Shown here in pieces: positions 8,341-16,786 of a DNA stretch of 64,000 nt. The stretch covers positions 22,404 to 86,403 of IMG/VR virus record IMGVR_UViG_3300027839_000001; one strand, given 5' to 3'. The DNA comes from a virus. The first letter of the stretch is position 1; each line of letters starts with the position of its first letter. Position numbers and translations under genes: made by a program. Below the pieces are notes generated by a model. The model was not told the origin of the DNA. It worked only from the letters and a program-made list of their open reading frames with translations, and made no database searches.

Positions 8341-10158
8341 ATGCCTTTCACACTTGACGATTTCATACACAAGATCGGCGCTCCTGAGTCAGGCGACTCT
8401 CGGGAGAGAGTAGTAGGAGACAACGCCTCCGTCCAGACCATGGACGTTGGTGAGATCAGGGACATGTTTCCAGATGTCCAGTTCTCTGATTCGCCAAACA
8501 TAATCTACTTCCCGATGAAGCTCTGCCATTCGCTACCTACAGTCAACAAGAAGCGACGGTGCTTCACCACCAAGACCCTGGCAAACTCCTTTGCTTCCGC
8601 TCAAGACAGCTTGATTGATATCGAGCATTCTCTTATTGACAATGGCATCTCCTCTCGCGATGAGATCTGTGGTCACATCAAAGCAGTGGCTTATGCCAAG
8701 GAAGGTTTACAGTGGAAAGAAGTTGCAGACGCAAGCTCGATCCCAGACAGCGCAGTCCCCTTGTACGCCCTCGGTGCCTTGTACATGCGGCACTCGAAGA
8801 TCCCAGACATAGTTAAGAACCACTTGACAGGACGCGAGCAGTGGAAGGTTTCGATGGAGTGCGGGCACAAGTGGTCCGATGCGGCCCTCTACTACCGAGA
8901 CGAGTTCATTCCATTTGCCGACGCAGATGGTGACATGCTTGAATGCGTTCACGGCAATGGAGTCAAAGACTACAAGGGTCACGAGATGGCAGTAGCCCTG
9001 GGTGGTGTCGACGGTAAGGTAAGCTTCTGGGGAGCAGGTATTACCACCTCCCCGGCAGATGATACCAGCGACGTACTGGCAATGGTTGCTGGCACCAGTC
9101 TCGAAGTCGCATCATCCAGCAGCGGAAAAATCTTTCTTCCACTAAAATATAAAATTTTTAGTGGTGAAGAAAATTGCGTGGAGGTTGCCAGCGTAGCTGT
9201 CGATACAATGATTAACGATTTAGCTAGCATTGCCATAATCGGCAAGACACAGCCTGGAGATGAAGACGGGCACGTTCATGAAATTCTTAGCGACGGAACG
9301 ATTTTGCCGTCCAATGGTCACGTACATTATCTACAGAACATGAACTTAGTGAGGGGCAACAAGCCTAAGCTCACTGGACGAACCGACACTCACCACAGTT
9401 ATTGGCGAGATCCTCAGGGCACAGAGCATTCTGAGGTTCATCTGCACATCGTTGACGTGCCGCTCAGGGGTAAGAACAACTCTGGCGACACAGTTGTACC
9501 AGAAGAAGCATCCTTACCCGGAGACATCGAAGTGAAATTCAAAGATCTATTCAAGAAAATGGAAGACGCAACTAAAAAGATTTCCAGTGGAAATCCGGTA
9601 GACGAGGCGACTCAAAAAGAGTTCGCAAGTCTAGTCACTGAGATGCGTCAGTCGTCCGTACAGGCAGACTTTGACGAGTCAGTCAAGAGTGAGATCGCCA
9701 GCCAGATTGAAGGCGGCGAACTCATGACTAAAGAGCAGCACGAAACTATGCTTAACGAGGCTCTTGAGTTGAAGCAAACTGAATTTGATGCAGTCAAAGC
9801 ATCGGACGAAAAGCATGCATCGCGACTCAAGGAAATCTCAGACATCGGAGTCAACCTTGAATACAAGTTCGAGGAAGATGACGAAGAGACAATCGAAGAA
9901 CAAGTTAAAGCCATGTCGCACGACGAAGCTGGCGACAAGATGTTCAAGAGAACGATCAATCTCCTGAAGCAACTGGCTAAGGCCGCAACCTCCGAAGAAG
10001 AAGTTGAAGAAGTTGAAGTCGTCGCTGATACTGCGAGCGTCAACAAGAAGGTTCAACTACTGGTAGGCGCTGGGTCAACTGAACAGGCCGCTGAAACGGC
10101 AAGCACGAAAGTAACGAAGAGTCTTCGTGGACGAAGTGCAATCTCTTACGCTAAGTAA
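8341..10158 (+). CDS. Prohead protease fused to scaffold-like domain
   Basis: A 605-residue protein. The first 250 residues resemble phage prohead proteases: a DIEHSL stretch, then a GHIKAVAY strand, then VSMECG and a C-terminal FWGAGITTSP, which give candidate catalytic His and Ser residues. A histidine-rich middle follows (GHVHEIL, NGHVHYL, HLHIVD), then a long acidic coiled-coil region (about residues 400-580) of the kind used as scaffold. ATG 8341 has AGGAGC nine bases upstream. Palindrome copies lie at 8706 and 9581. An AT-rich 15-bp inverted repeat (9133-9172) sits in frame at the junction between protease and middle domains, where codon use also changes. Confidence 0.7.
   Translation: MPFTLDDFIHKIGAPESGDSRERVVGDNASVQTMDVGEIRDMFPDVQFSDSPNIIYFPMKLCHSLPTVNKKRRCFTTKTLANSFASAQDSLIDIEHSLIDNGISSRDEICGHIKAVAYAKEGLQWKEVADASSIPDSAVPLYALGALYMRHSKIPDIVKNHLTGREQWKVSMECGHKWSDAALYYRDEFIPFADADGDMLECVHGNGVKDYKGHEMAVALGGVDGKVSFWGAGITTSPADDTSDVLAMVAGTSLEVASSSSGKIFLPLKYKIFSGEENCVEVASVAVDTMINDLASIAIIGKTQPGDEDGHVHEILSDGTILPSNGHVHYLQNMNLVRGNKPKLTGRTDTHHSYWRDPQGTEHSEVHLHIVDVPLRGKNNSGDTVVPEEASLPGDIEVKFKDLFKKMEDATKKISSGNPVDEATQKEFASLVTEMRQSSVQADFDESVKSEIASQIEGGELMTKEQHETMLNEALELKQTEFDAVKASDEKHASRLKEISDIGVNLEYKFEEDDEETIEEQVKAMSHDEAGDKMFKRTINLLKQLAKAATSEEEVEEVEVVADTASVNKKVQLLVGAGSTEQAAETASTKVTKSLRGRSAISYAK
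9133..9172 (+). repeat. AT-rich inverted repeat inside the protease-scaffold gene
   Basis: The arm TTTCTTCCACTAAAA (9133-9147) pairs with 9155-9172, which is its reverse complement apart from one extra T at the start and a 2-base insertion (TG). The loop is only 7 bases. The arms each resemble a decayed palindrome copy. The reading frame passes through without a stop, so the hairpin would form in the mRNA of an expressed gene. Confidence 0.7.
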
Positions 10159-10215
10159 TTGCTGAAGAGACTCATGCCATACCTCACACCATCTACCAAG
10201 AAATAGGAGAGCATC

Positions 10216-10794
10216 ATGCACTTCGGAGATTCACGATTCAAACATGTTTCCGGTAGCTACGACTACTGGGACAGTGCAAAGACAACCGAACTTGACCTTA
10301 GTGTAGCCGACGCTAATGTCGGAACTACTCAAAAGGGCAAGGGCGTTACGCTAAAGGACAACGACGAAACAGAACTTGCCTACGCTGAAGTCGGAGACTT
10401 TTTCCTCGGCTTCATGCATCACTCGATCAACCTCAGTGGAACCACTGATGAAACCGGGTTCAAAGAATTCACCATCGGCAAGCTTGATATCCCCAAAAAG
10501 CGTGGAAGCCCAGTGTCCATTGTCCTGCCAGCGCCTGGATCTATCTGGGAGTTCGAGGGAACTGGAATCACGTCTGTTGACAATCTAGTCACCGATTCTG
10601 GTACTGGACTGCTCGCAACTGGCTCCACACTTCGTTCGCCGCTGACTCAGAAGAATGGTTGCTGGCAAATTGCCGTAGCAACGGACGTGATTCACGCCCA
10701 TCTCCTACAAGCCAACCTTACTCCAGAGAATGCTGCTGAAGTTCGCATTCGAGTGCAGATCTGCTCGCCACATCTGTTCGTAACTGAAACGTAA
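10216..10794 (+). CDS. Probable head decoration protein
   Basis: A 192-residue, beta-rich protein without membrane segments or cysteine clusters (two Cys only), placed between the protease-scaffold gene and the major capsid gene. That is where HK97-type phages keep head decoration (stabilisation) proteins, which bind the outside of the expanded shell. GGAG in ATAGGAGAGCATCATG lies at a good distance upstream of the ATG. Arginine is coded mostly by CGN rather than AGG/AGA, as in the capsid gene next to it, which suggests an abundantly made protein. Function is inferred from position. Confidence 0.55.
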   Translation: MHFGDSRFKHVSGSYDYWDSAKTTELDLSVADANVGTTQKGKGVTLKDNDETELAYAEVGDFFLGFMHHSINLSGTTDETGFKEFTIGKLDIPKKRGSPVSIVLPAPGSIWEFEGTGITSVDNLVTDSGTGLLATGSTLRSPLTQKNGCWQIAVATDVIHAHLLQANLTPENAAEVRIRVQICSPHLFVTET

Positions 10795-10797
10795 AAG

Positions 10798-10859
10798 TTT
10801 CCACTGGAAAACCAGAGATACAATTTTCAAAATAGATTATAATAAATTTCCATTGGAGC
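10798..10859 (+). promoter_or_regulatory. Candidate capsid promoter between two palindrome copies
   Basis: An exact palindrome at 10798-10810 and a diverged one, TTTCCATTGGAGC, at 10847-10859 flank an AT-rich stretch with a perfect TATAAT at 10838-10843. No clear -35 box is present 17 bp upstream (GAGATA at 10815-10820). The arrangement looks like a promoter with an operator on each side, in front of the major capsid gene at 10867. Confidence 0.5.
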
Positions 10860-10866
10860 TATAAAC

Positions 10867-12135
10867 ATGGCAGGAAAAAGCCACCTCCGCAATCTGCGAA
10901 GAGACGCGGAAAAGAATTTTCAAGGAGGCGGTGAGAATATCACAGCCTCCCCTATCAACTCAGCAAGCCCTACCCAGATGGTAGCTGAAGCCAAGCGCGG
11001 TGAGCGAGAGTTCGCTAGCATCCCATGGATGCTTCCAGAGAATGCTCGCATGCTTGACCGTGAGTACGCAAGCTACCGAGATGAGCGATTCGACCTGACG
11101 AATCAGGACGACTTGCGAGAATACCGAGCGTTGATGGTTGCCGCTGCTACGAATGCAGAAGCTGCACGAGACTTCGCTGCTTATCGAAACTTCGAGATCT
11201 CCGCCGACGTAATGGCTACGCCATGGTCGATGGGAGCCTTCCAAATGGTGGATCTCTCGGCAGACGAACTGCCAATGATCACTCGACCGCAAAGCCGGAA
11301 CTTGAATGAGTTCACGGTTCGCAATGTCGGTGTTGATGGCGGTAGTCGTCGAGCGCAATGGCGAACAACGAAAGCCGCGACAACTTTGGAGATGGATTAT
11401 CTCCAGACGGATCGCGTCAATTACCCTCTCGTTGACCTCCAGCAGGGCGACGTATCTCAAGCAGAAGCAGTGCGACAAACACTTGCCTATGACCTTGAGA
11501 TGCACTTGGACGCCTTGGCATTGACTAACATCGATGCCGCTGAAGTAGACAGTGGACTTCGTGACTCGCTGAACATCCACTCGTCCGTAGATACTGCAAA
11601 CATCCCAGACTTAAACCATCTGGACTTGAACGCAGTCGACGTAGCTACTGAACTTTCCATTGGAAAACTCAAGACGATCCTTGAGCATGTTTCCAAGTTC
11701 GGTGCAGCCGGTGGTGCTGATGAGCCAATTAGCATCCAGACGATCATGATCTCGCCGCAGAACATTCGTGACCCATGGGATTTCATTGACCTCGTCAGTG
11801 ACTTCAATGATGGCGACCGAGTGAAGCCGAAGGACACTGTCACTTCTACTACGCGTGACTCGATCTTCAGCAGTGGCATGATGACGAGCGCATGGGGACA
11901 TAACTTCTCATGGACTCCGAATGCACAGCTTGCAAAGGGCAAGATGTACGTCCTGACTAGCCAGCCTCTCGGTTGGGCTTTCACCAAATCCGCGTTTGAT
12001 AAAACGCTGGTATGGGACGAGAGCAACAGTCCTGACCATGCACAGCGCAACGAAGCAGAGATCCTTCACAAGAAGGCTATCTCGATTCACGTACCCGATG
12101 AATGGCGATACAGAGTCGTCATCGTCGATCTATAA
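10867..12135 (+). CDS. Major capsid protein
   Basis: A 422-residue protein of the size and position of an HK97-fold major capsid protein: after protease and decoration genes, and followed by a strong transcription terminator. The N-terminal 60 residues are charged and glycine-rich, as expected for a scaffold-like or flexible arm. The rest alternates long helix (around residues 60-120) and strands, with the acidic helical stretch of an E-loop/P-domain type near residue 200. Codon use stands out: arginine is almost only CGN and AGG is absent to my eye, unlike its neighbours. A variant palindrome, TTTCCATTGGAAA, lies at 11654. Only the fold family is inferred; no diagnostic motif exists. Confidence 0.75.
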   Translation: MAGKSHLRNLRRDAEKNFQGGGENITASPINSASPTQMVAEAKRGEREFASIPWMLPENARMLDREYASYRDERFDLTNQDDLREYRALMVAAATNAEAARDFAAYRNFEISADVMATPWSMGAFQMVDLSADELPMITRPQSRNLNEFTVRNVGVDGGSRRAQWRTTKAATTLEMDYLQTDRVNYPLVDLQQGDVSQAEAVRQTLAYDLEMHLDALALTNIDAAEVDSGLRDSLNIHSSVDTANIPDLNHLDLNAVDVATELSIGKLKTILEHVSKFGAAGGADEPISIQTIMISPQNIRDPWDFIDLVSDFNDGDRVKPKDTVTSTTRDSIFSSGMMTSAWGHNFSWTPNAQLAKGKMYVLTSQPLGWAFTKSAFDKTLVWDESNSPDHAQRNEAEILHKKAISIHVPDEWRYRVVIVDL

Positions 12136-12154
12136 AGCATCGTTCGTTGGGTCG

Positions 12155-12253
12155 TGGAAGGGGGAAGATCGCAGTCTGGGATTTTCAAAGTGAAAAATAG
12201 CTTCGGCGAAAAGTAACACGAATTTCTATTCAGTCTCTCCCCCTTCCATTTTT
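12155..12253 (+). terminator. Transcription terminator after the capsid gene (long-loop stem)
   Basis: The arm TGGAAGGGGGA (12155-12165) is perfectly complementary to TCCCCCTTCCA (12238-12248) and is followed by a run of T. The loop of about 72 bases contains further AT-rich pairing. The element fills the 137-bp gap between the capsid gene and the next gene and would end or thin out the abundant capsid transcript. Confidence 0.6.
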
Positions 12254-12272
12254 AACACCAGAAAGCACTCAC

Positions 12273-12524
12273 ATGAAACTGCCAGTAGCTATTCCAAAAG
12301 ACTTACTCGCAGAGCTTCAGTCTCAGCGAGGCGAAGCAAACTCAGAGCGAATCGAAATGTTCGACAAGACCTGGGAATGCGGTACTCTAGTTTTTGAGAA
12401 AGTGATAGCCGGTCTTTCCAGTGGAAACTATGTCGGCCACATGGTCTTCAGGGTAGCCACTGGCGGTGAGTCGCTTAATCAGAATTTTGATTTACTTGAG
12501 ATATTCACCACCAATACGGAGTAA
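12273..12524 (+). CDS. Small hypothetical head-region protein
   Basis: An 83-residue protein with no family I recognise. It has no membrane segment, signal or cysteine cluster. Palindrome copy 12415-12427 is read in frame as LSSGN. It begins 20 bp after the T-run of the capsid terminator and ends 3 bp before the next gene, so it is the first gene of a new cluster. It is probably a minor head or connector protein, by location only. Confidence 0.6.
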   Translation: MKLPVAIPKDLLAELQSQRGEANSERIEMFDKTWECGTLVFEKVIAGLSSGNYVGHMVFRVATGGESLNQNFDLLEIFTTNTE

Positions 12525-12527
12525 GCC

Positions 12528-12920
12528 ATGAGCTTTACGCATACAGTAACAAAGTCCGTTATTACTGCCAGTGGAGTCGTCTCTGACGTATCCGCACAGT
12601 ACACCGGATCTGGAACGATTGAGATTGACGAGGTGGTTGCAGATGCTGCCACGGACTTCGAGGTCGTCGCAGCAATCGACGTATCCGCAGTTCAGTCTTT
12701 CATTGTGATTTCCGACAAGGCAGTTACATTGGAAACCAACAGCGGAAGCGTACCTGATGACACGCTGGTTCTCGTTGCCAACAAGGCATACCAATGGGAC
12801 ACCGGCAGCTACAACACGTTCTTGCTGGTATCCGCAGACATCACATCGATCTTCTTCACGAACGCCTCTGGTTCTGATGCAAACATCAAGATCCGATGCG
12901 TCCTTGATACAACGCCTTAA
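12528..12920 (+). CDS. Hypothetical beta-rich structural protein
   Basis: A 130-residue protein, almost all short beta strands with many Ser, Thr, Asp and Val residues and very few Lys, as in small head or tail decoration proteins. There is no signal peptide or membrane helix. It starts 3 bp after the preceding stop codon, so both are co-translated. Codon use is CGN-biased for arginine, like the capsid gene. I do not recognise a specific family; a head fibre or decoration role is possible. Confidence 0.6.
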   Translation: MSFTHTVTKSVITASGVVSDVSAQYTGSGTIEIDEVVADAATDFEVVAAIDVSAVQSFIVISDKAVTLETNSGSVPDDTLVLVANKAYQWDTGSYNTFLLVSADITSIFFTNASGSDANIKIRCVLDTTP

Positions 12921-12940
12921 TAACAAGGCAGGATTGAGCA

Positions 12941-13396
12941 ATGGCAGCTACAACCTTTTCAAATCTGTATGGTTATATACGAGCGGTCTTAGGGGACTTA
13001 GATGCCCAGAAGATTATGTACTCTAATGATTTCCTACGGTCCATGTTAAGACTTGAGCTGATGACGCTCTGCGACGAGGCGATAGCTGAGGAAGTAGACT
13101 CAGATCCAGAAGCTTTCACTAAGGAGCTTACGGCGGTACAGCAGGCACTTGTTATATACAGTGTAGCAAGGTCCGTGGTATCGCCAAAGGATAACTTCTT
13201 CCACTACAAGACGCCAGTACTTACCATAACGCGAAAGGGCGGCGCTCTTAACTTGATCGCTCACCTTGACAATCAGATAACCAGACTTTGTGGCGGTGCA
13301 TTCCCTATTGGAATGGAAACAGATCTTGAAGCTTACATAGCCCGCGAGAACAGATACTACGACGAGCTATGTTCAGCAATCGCAGAAAGCCCATGA
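12941..13396 (+). CDS. Probable head completion (connector adaptor) protein
   Basis: A 151-residue, mainly helical protein. The size, helical character and place (after capsid, before the tail tube) fit the gp6/gp15-type adaptor that docks under the portal, but no signature motif is visible. Its stop codon TGA overlaps the next start (ATGA at 13393), so the two genes are translationally coupled. Codon use returns to AGG/AGA for arginine, unlike the capsid block before it. Confidence 0.5.
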   Translation: MAATTFSNLYGYIRAVLGDLDAQKIMYSNDFLRSMLRLELMTLCDEAIAEEVDSDPEAFTKELTAVQQALVIYSVARSVVSPKDNFFHYKTPVLTITRKGGALNLIAHLDNQITRLCGGAFPIGMETDLEAYIARENRYYDELCSAIAESP

Positions 13397-13656
13397 CCAA
13401 ACACCCAGCATCAGAAGTACTTGATACGCAAGCCCGAGCCATAGATAGGGTCATCAAGGGCATGCAGATACAGGTCCTTCAAAATGCTGATCAAGTGGAA
13501 ATTTTAATCAATGAAATACTTGCGAAGTTTCCAGTGGAAAAAGGTAAGGCCGGGGAGATGAAGGTTCTCATAGAGCATCTAATCAAAATCCCAGTAAGGC
13601 GAAACGTCGGACTACTGAAAAACATACGCAAGACCATTGATCATATTAACAAATAA
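13393..13656 (+). CDS. Small hypothetical protein, coupled to the gene before
   Basis: An 87-residue, basic, helical protein. ATG 13393 is chosen because it forms an ATGA overlap with the preceding stop; an upstream ATG at 13369 would overlap more and lacks a ribosome-binding site. Palindrome copy 13528-13540 is read as FPVEK. No membrane segment or metal motif is visible. Located between head completion and tail tube genes; function unknown. Confidence 0.6.
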   Translation: MTKHPASEVLDTQARAIDRVIKGMQIQVLQNADQVEILINEILAKFPVEKGKAGEMKVLIEHLIKIPVRRNVGLLKNIRKTIDHINK

Positions 13657-13671
13657 GAAAGGTATTAAGTC

Positions 13672-14361
13672 ATGGCAGAAATCAATTTAACCTATGGCGC
13701 AAAGACAAAGACAGGCAATGAAGCCTGGATTTACTACAGCCTCCAAGTAGGTATCATCAAGGAAGTTCGGACACTCACAGACGCTGGTGTCCAGGCATTC
13801 GATATGACGAACACAGGCTGCGGCAACCCGATCTGCCCAGACCCTTCGTTCGATGCGTCAGTAATCGAGATTCCAAACACGGGATCGATGGGTAACATTC
13901 CCCAGCAAGCACCAGTTGGATTCGCCTCGGAAGAGGTAGCAGACCCAACTACAATCGGTGACAGCGTATCGATTGCGTGCCTGCCAAACCCAGCGGAAGA
14001 TGAATTGATCTGTTACGATCAAGGATTCTCGGCAAGCCCAGGATTATCGTACCGGCCAATCGCACGAAAGTTCCAGACCGTCGACCATTACGTTCGCCAG
14101 CGATCTGAGAACACACTGTCAATGAACGACCTGTTCGTCAGTAATCGTGATGGACTCCAGAGAATTCAGGGCCGTCCGGTCACGATCATTGTAAAGATCT
14201 CTCCTGATGGCACCGGCCAGTTCAGTGAGATCCAGTACTACTGTAATGTGATCCTGAATCCTCAGCCGATGAACAGCGGCGGCGATGGAAACGCGAGCAT
14301 CGACGTATCTCTCGAAGGCACGTTCGACTTCTTCGCAGTCTTCTCCGCAGCCAAGCCTTAG
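13672..14361 (+). CDS. Probable major tail (tube) protein
   Basis: A 229-residue beta-rich protein. It is followed at once by the strongest intrinsic terminator of the window, and its arginine codons are mostly CGN, both signs of a highly expressed structural gene. Size and location, downstream of head completion genes and upstream of tail assembly and tape measure genes, fit the tail tube subunit. The C-terminal third (GRPVTIIVKI, later SLEGTFDFF) has the strand pattern of a tube fold. Palindrome copy 14362-14374 begins on the base right after the TAG stop. The assignment is by context and expression signs, not motif. Confidence 0.6.
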   Translation: MAEINLTYGAKTKTGNEAWIYYSLQVGIIKEVRTLTDAGVQAFDMTNTGCGNPICPDPSFDASVIEIPNTGSMGNIPQQAPVGFASEEVADPTTIGDSVSIACLPNPAEDELICYDQGFSASPGLSYRPIARKFQTVDHYVRQRSENTLSMNDLFVSNRDGLQRIQGRPVTIIVKISPDGTGQFSEIQYYCNVILNPQPMNSGGDGNASIDVSLEGTFDFFAVFSAAKP

Positions 14362-14402
14362 TTTCCACTGTAAACTAATACTGTGCAAGCCTGCTGCAAC
14401 CC

Positions 14403-14436
14403 GGCGATGACTACTTCAGGTAGTCATCGCCTTTTT
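14403..14436 (+). terminator. Intrinsic terminator after the tail tube gene
   Basis: A perfect 12-bp stem (GGCGATGACTAC, 14403-14414, with its complement at 14420-14431) with a 5-base loop, followed directly by TTTTTC. This is a textbook Rho-independent terminator. It separates the abundant tube transcript from the downstream tail genes; the next start codon (14451) is only 15 bp after it, so some read-through must feed the next gene. Confidence 0.92.
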
Positions 14437-14450
14437 CTTTGGAGAATCAA

Positions 14451-14948
14451 ATGGTACGAATGTTAAACCCAGTTTGGGTAGGACTAGACGCTGAAGTAGG
14501 AGTCTTTCTTGAGGACGATGACGGCGTAGCGACCGGCCTGTCCAACCAGAGCTACTGGAACCACAGAGAGTACGGGTATGATCAGCCGCTATTTGAGTAC
14601 TGCTACTGGCAGGACATAAAGGTGGATGCAGTACTGGAAGCAGAGCGAAGGCAGGTCCCAGGTCTTGCAAGCAAGAAGATAACAACCAGAAGCCACACAT
14701 ATGAAATAAAGGTCCAGTCATGGTACTTCAAACAGTCGGTAGAGTTTGACGTAAACGATTTTCAGAGCAGGGAAACCAGGCTAACAATAGTGCTTGCTAA
14801 CTACAGCCCATACAAGGCCAAGGAGGAGCAGATTTTCCTGAGGGGTTGCATCATCAAGGGTGTCAATCTCAACGTAAAAGAAGGCAACCCCGTACAAGAA
14901 GCTCAGGCTTCATTTTGGGCTGAGTCATTTTGGGCTGAGTCATTCTAG
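14451..14948 (+). CDS. Hypothetical tail-region protein with C-terminal duplication
   Basis: A 165-residue protein rich in aromatic residues (many Trp and Tyr). ATG 14451 is preceded by GGAG six bases upstream and directly follows the terminator. The last 12 residues are a repeat, SFWAESFWAESF, produced by a tandem 15-bp duplication at about 14911-14940, probably a recent slippage event. No known family is recognised; by position it could be a tail completion or head-tail joining protein. Confidence 0.6.
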   Translation: MVRMLNPVWVGLDAEVGVFLEDDDGVATGLSNQSYWNHREYGYDQPLFEYCYWQDIKVDAVLEAERRQVPGLASKKITTRSHTYEIKVQSWYFKQSVEFDVNDFQSRETRLTIVLANYSPYKAKEEQIFLRGCIIKGVNLNVKEGNPVQEAQASFWAESFWAESF

Positions 14949-15011
14949 TGGACGATATAGTATTAACGAGAACATGACCAAACCCTTAACGAACATGACC
15001 AGGAGAAAAAG

Positions 15012-16073
15012 ATGACGAACCTGAGAGCACTAGGTAAATCCGACGAGCCAGGCGAGGACCCGCAGGACCCGCAGGACCCGCAGGACCCGCAGTTGGCTAA
15101 CGAAGCTATCGAAGAGAAAGACCAGTTTACGTACCGCACTCTGAACGTAGGCGGGACAGAGAAGAGATTCAAGTTTCTAGTTGTTGACTCAGCCAAGAAA
15201 TGGCATGAAGCAAATTCCTTAAGTTCCGTATTTGAACTCAAGCAGCCAGGGTCGGATCAGGGGATAAAGATTCCATTCAGCGGGATCTCAATGAAACAAT
15301 GGGAGGAAGTCGAGGTAAAGTACCCGATCCCGGAGTGGACTAGCGAGGAAGAAAAGAAAACACAATCATTCATGGACCGAGAGAAGCTCGCGACCGACAA
15401 CAAGATGATAGCCTTGTTTGAAATTTCCAGTGGAAAGGAGATACCCGGCTCGAACATGGAAGAGAAGCGATCCTTCGTCGAACTGAGAAGTCCAGGCGAT
15501 TCAGATGCATTATTCCTTTACGTAACGGAAGTAATGTGCAACCTTACTAGCGGTCGAATCATGGACGACTGGAACCTATATTCTTCCCTTTCTGAAACTA
15601 CTCTTGAAGTAACTGAATTGTCAGGATGGGACGACTGGAAGCCAGCATCAGAGACAAAGCATTTCTTCAGGTTCCAACGGCCATTTCAAGATTACATAGT
15701 TGAGATACCGATGACATCGATAAGCTCAGCAGACAAGGCCATGATTGAAAGCACATGCTCAACGCCAGAGCCACCAAACGGACCCAAGAAATTTCCTAAT
15801 GGCAAGTTTGACATGAGCGGCATGGAGCCGAACTACAATGATCCTTCATGGCAACAAGCGGCACGGTCGGTAGCGCAGAAGAGAGCAGTCAAACTGTTTG
15901 AAGCATGCCTTCCTTTCGAGATACCAGGGGATACAGACAAAGACAAGTACAACTGGATTGCACTCAGGATGCCTGGTGATGTATCTAATACCAGAAGATT
16001 CATCGAAGAGGAAGTTGCGGGGTACAAATCCCGATACGATTTTTTTACTCTAAGCTCAGGCCAGACGAGCTAG
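15012..16073 (+). CDS. Probable tail assembly chaperone, zero-frame product
   Basis: A 353-residue acidic protein starting after AGGAG. Near the N-terminus four tandem 9-bp units give EDPQDPQDPQ. Two similar halves of about 150 residues can be seen: FKFLVVDSAKKWHEA... and later FFRFQRPFQDYIVEI... . The 3' end has the run GATTTTTTTACT; slipping one base back at 16040-16046 opens a frame that runs to 16291. This layout, a long N-terminal product plus a short C-terminal extension made by -1 frameshifting, is the hallmark of the gpG/gpGT-type chaperones that coat the tape measure protein. The tape measure lies three genes on. Palindrome copy at 15424. Confidence 0.6.
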   Translation: MTNLRALGKSDEPGEDPQDPQDPQDPQLANEAIEEKDQFTYRTLNVGGTEKRFKFLVVDSAKKWHEANSLSSVFELKQPGSDQGIKIPFSGISMKQWEEVEVKYPIPEWTSEEEKKTQSFMDREKLATDNKMIALFEISSGKEIPGSNMEEKRSFVELRSPGDSDALFLYVTEVMCNLTSGRIMDDWNLYSSLSETTLEVTELSGWDDWKPASETKHFFRFQRPFQDYIVEIPMTSISSADKAMIESTCSTPEPPNGPKKFPNGKFDMSGMEPNYNDPSWQQAARSVAQKRAVKLFEACLPFEIPGDTDKDKYNWIALRMPGDVSNTRRFIEEEVAGYKSRYDFFTLSSGQTS

Positions 16074-16291
16074 AGGGATACATATACCACACTCCGAAGG
16101 ACCCTGTCGAACAAGTAATGATAAGCCTTGACTTAGTTAAGGGCAGGGTTGCTAAACACTGGGGCTTGATGCCCTGGGAGTTTAGAGAGCTTGAGAGAGA
16201 AAAGGCCGCTGAGTTGCATGCTATCTATCAGGTAGAGCAAGAGATAGAAGCGTACTACAATAGTGAGCAATCAAAGCGTCTCGATAAATAG
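16046..16291 (+). CDS. Frameshift extension of the tail assembly chaperone
   Basis: An open frame in -1 relative to the preceding gene, with no start codon or ribosome-binding site of its own. It adds about 81 residues beginning YSKLRPDELEG and ending SKRLDK, with a helical, charged C-terminal half. The slippery run T TTT TTT (16040-16046) sits exactly where both frames are open. The stop is at 16289-16291, 16 bp before the next ATG. The alternative is a sequencing error in the T run that split one gene; either way these codons look coding. Confidence 0.6.
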   Translation, partial: YSKLRPDELEGYIYHTPKDPVEQVMISLDLVKGRVAKHWGLMPWEFRELEREKAAELHAIYQVEQEIEAYYNSEQSKRLDK

Positions 16292-16307
16292 GGAGTTTCC
16301 ACTGTAA

Positions 16308-16784
16308 ATGTCTCACACGCAATTCCTGACATCACAAGAGATCACACTCTTGCAGGCAGATTACGATGAGCTACTTGATAGCCCAGAGGCTTCCAGTATC
16401 ACGATAGAATACTACGCCTTTGAGCCACTAGAAGCTGACGACATTGACGATGTGTATGGCACTAACGACAGGGGTAGACGGCCTGTCATCAGTGTATCCA
16501 TCTGCGGAATACACCAGATAGTAACTGACAGGAATCTTGCCTTGCTGTCCTTTGGCATCTTTGAGGTAGGTGATTCAATCTTCTACATCAGAAGAGACAT
16601 CGATCTCCAAGAGGCCCAGGACGGATTTGTTGCAGTTCCAGAGAGCGTCATCTTCATAGACCCAGGTGGGGTACGGTGGGAGCCTGACCTACAGAACCTC
16701 GGTGCAGCGCAGGACCTACTGAAGGCACGCATCGGTGGAATTCAGATCTGCCAAGCAGTACCATGTCACCTTGAGAAGAGATAG
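16308..16784 (+). CDS. Hypothetical head-tail connector protein, start overlaps palindrome
   Basis: A 158-residue soluble acidic protein. Its ATG shares its first base with the last base of palindrome copy 16296-16308 (TTTCCACTGTAAA then TG), with GGGAG just upstream of the palindrome acting as the ribosome-binding site. The next gene starts 2 bp after the stop. No motif was recognised. The order here (this gene, an HK97 gp10-like gene, a tail terminator-like gene, tape measure) suggests a head-tail joining role. Confidence 0.6.
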   Translation: MSHTQFLTSQEITLLQADYDELLDSPEASSITIEYYAFEPLEADDIDDVYGTNDRGRRPVISVSICGIHQIVTDRNLALLSFGIFEVGDSIFYIRRDIDLQEAQDGFVAVPESVIFIDPGGVRWEPDLQNLGAAQDLLKARIGGIQICQAVPCHLEKR

Positions 16785-16786
16785 CC

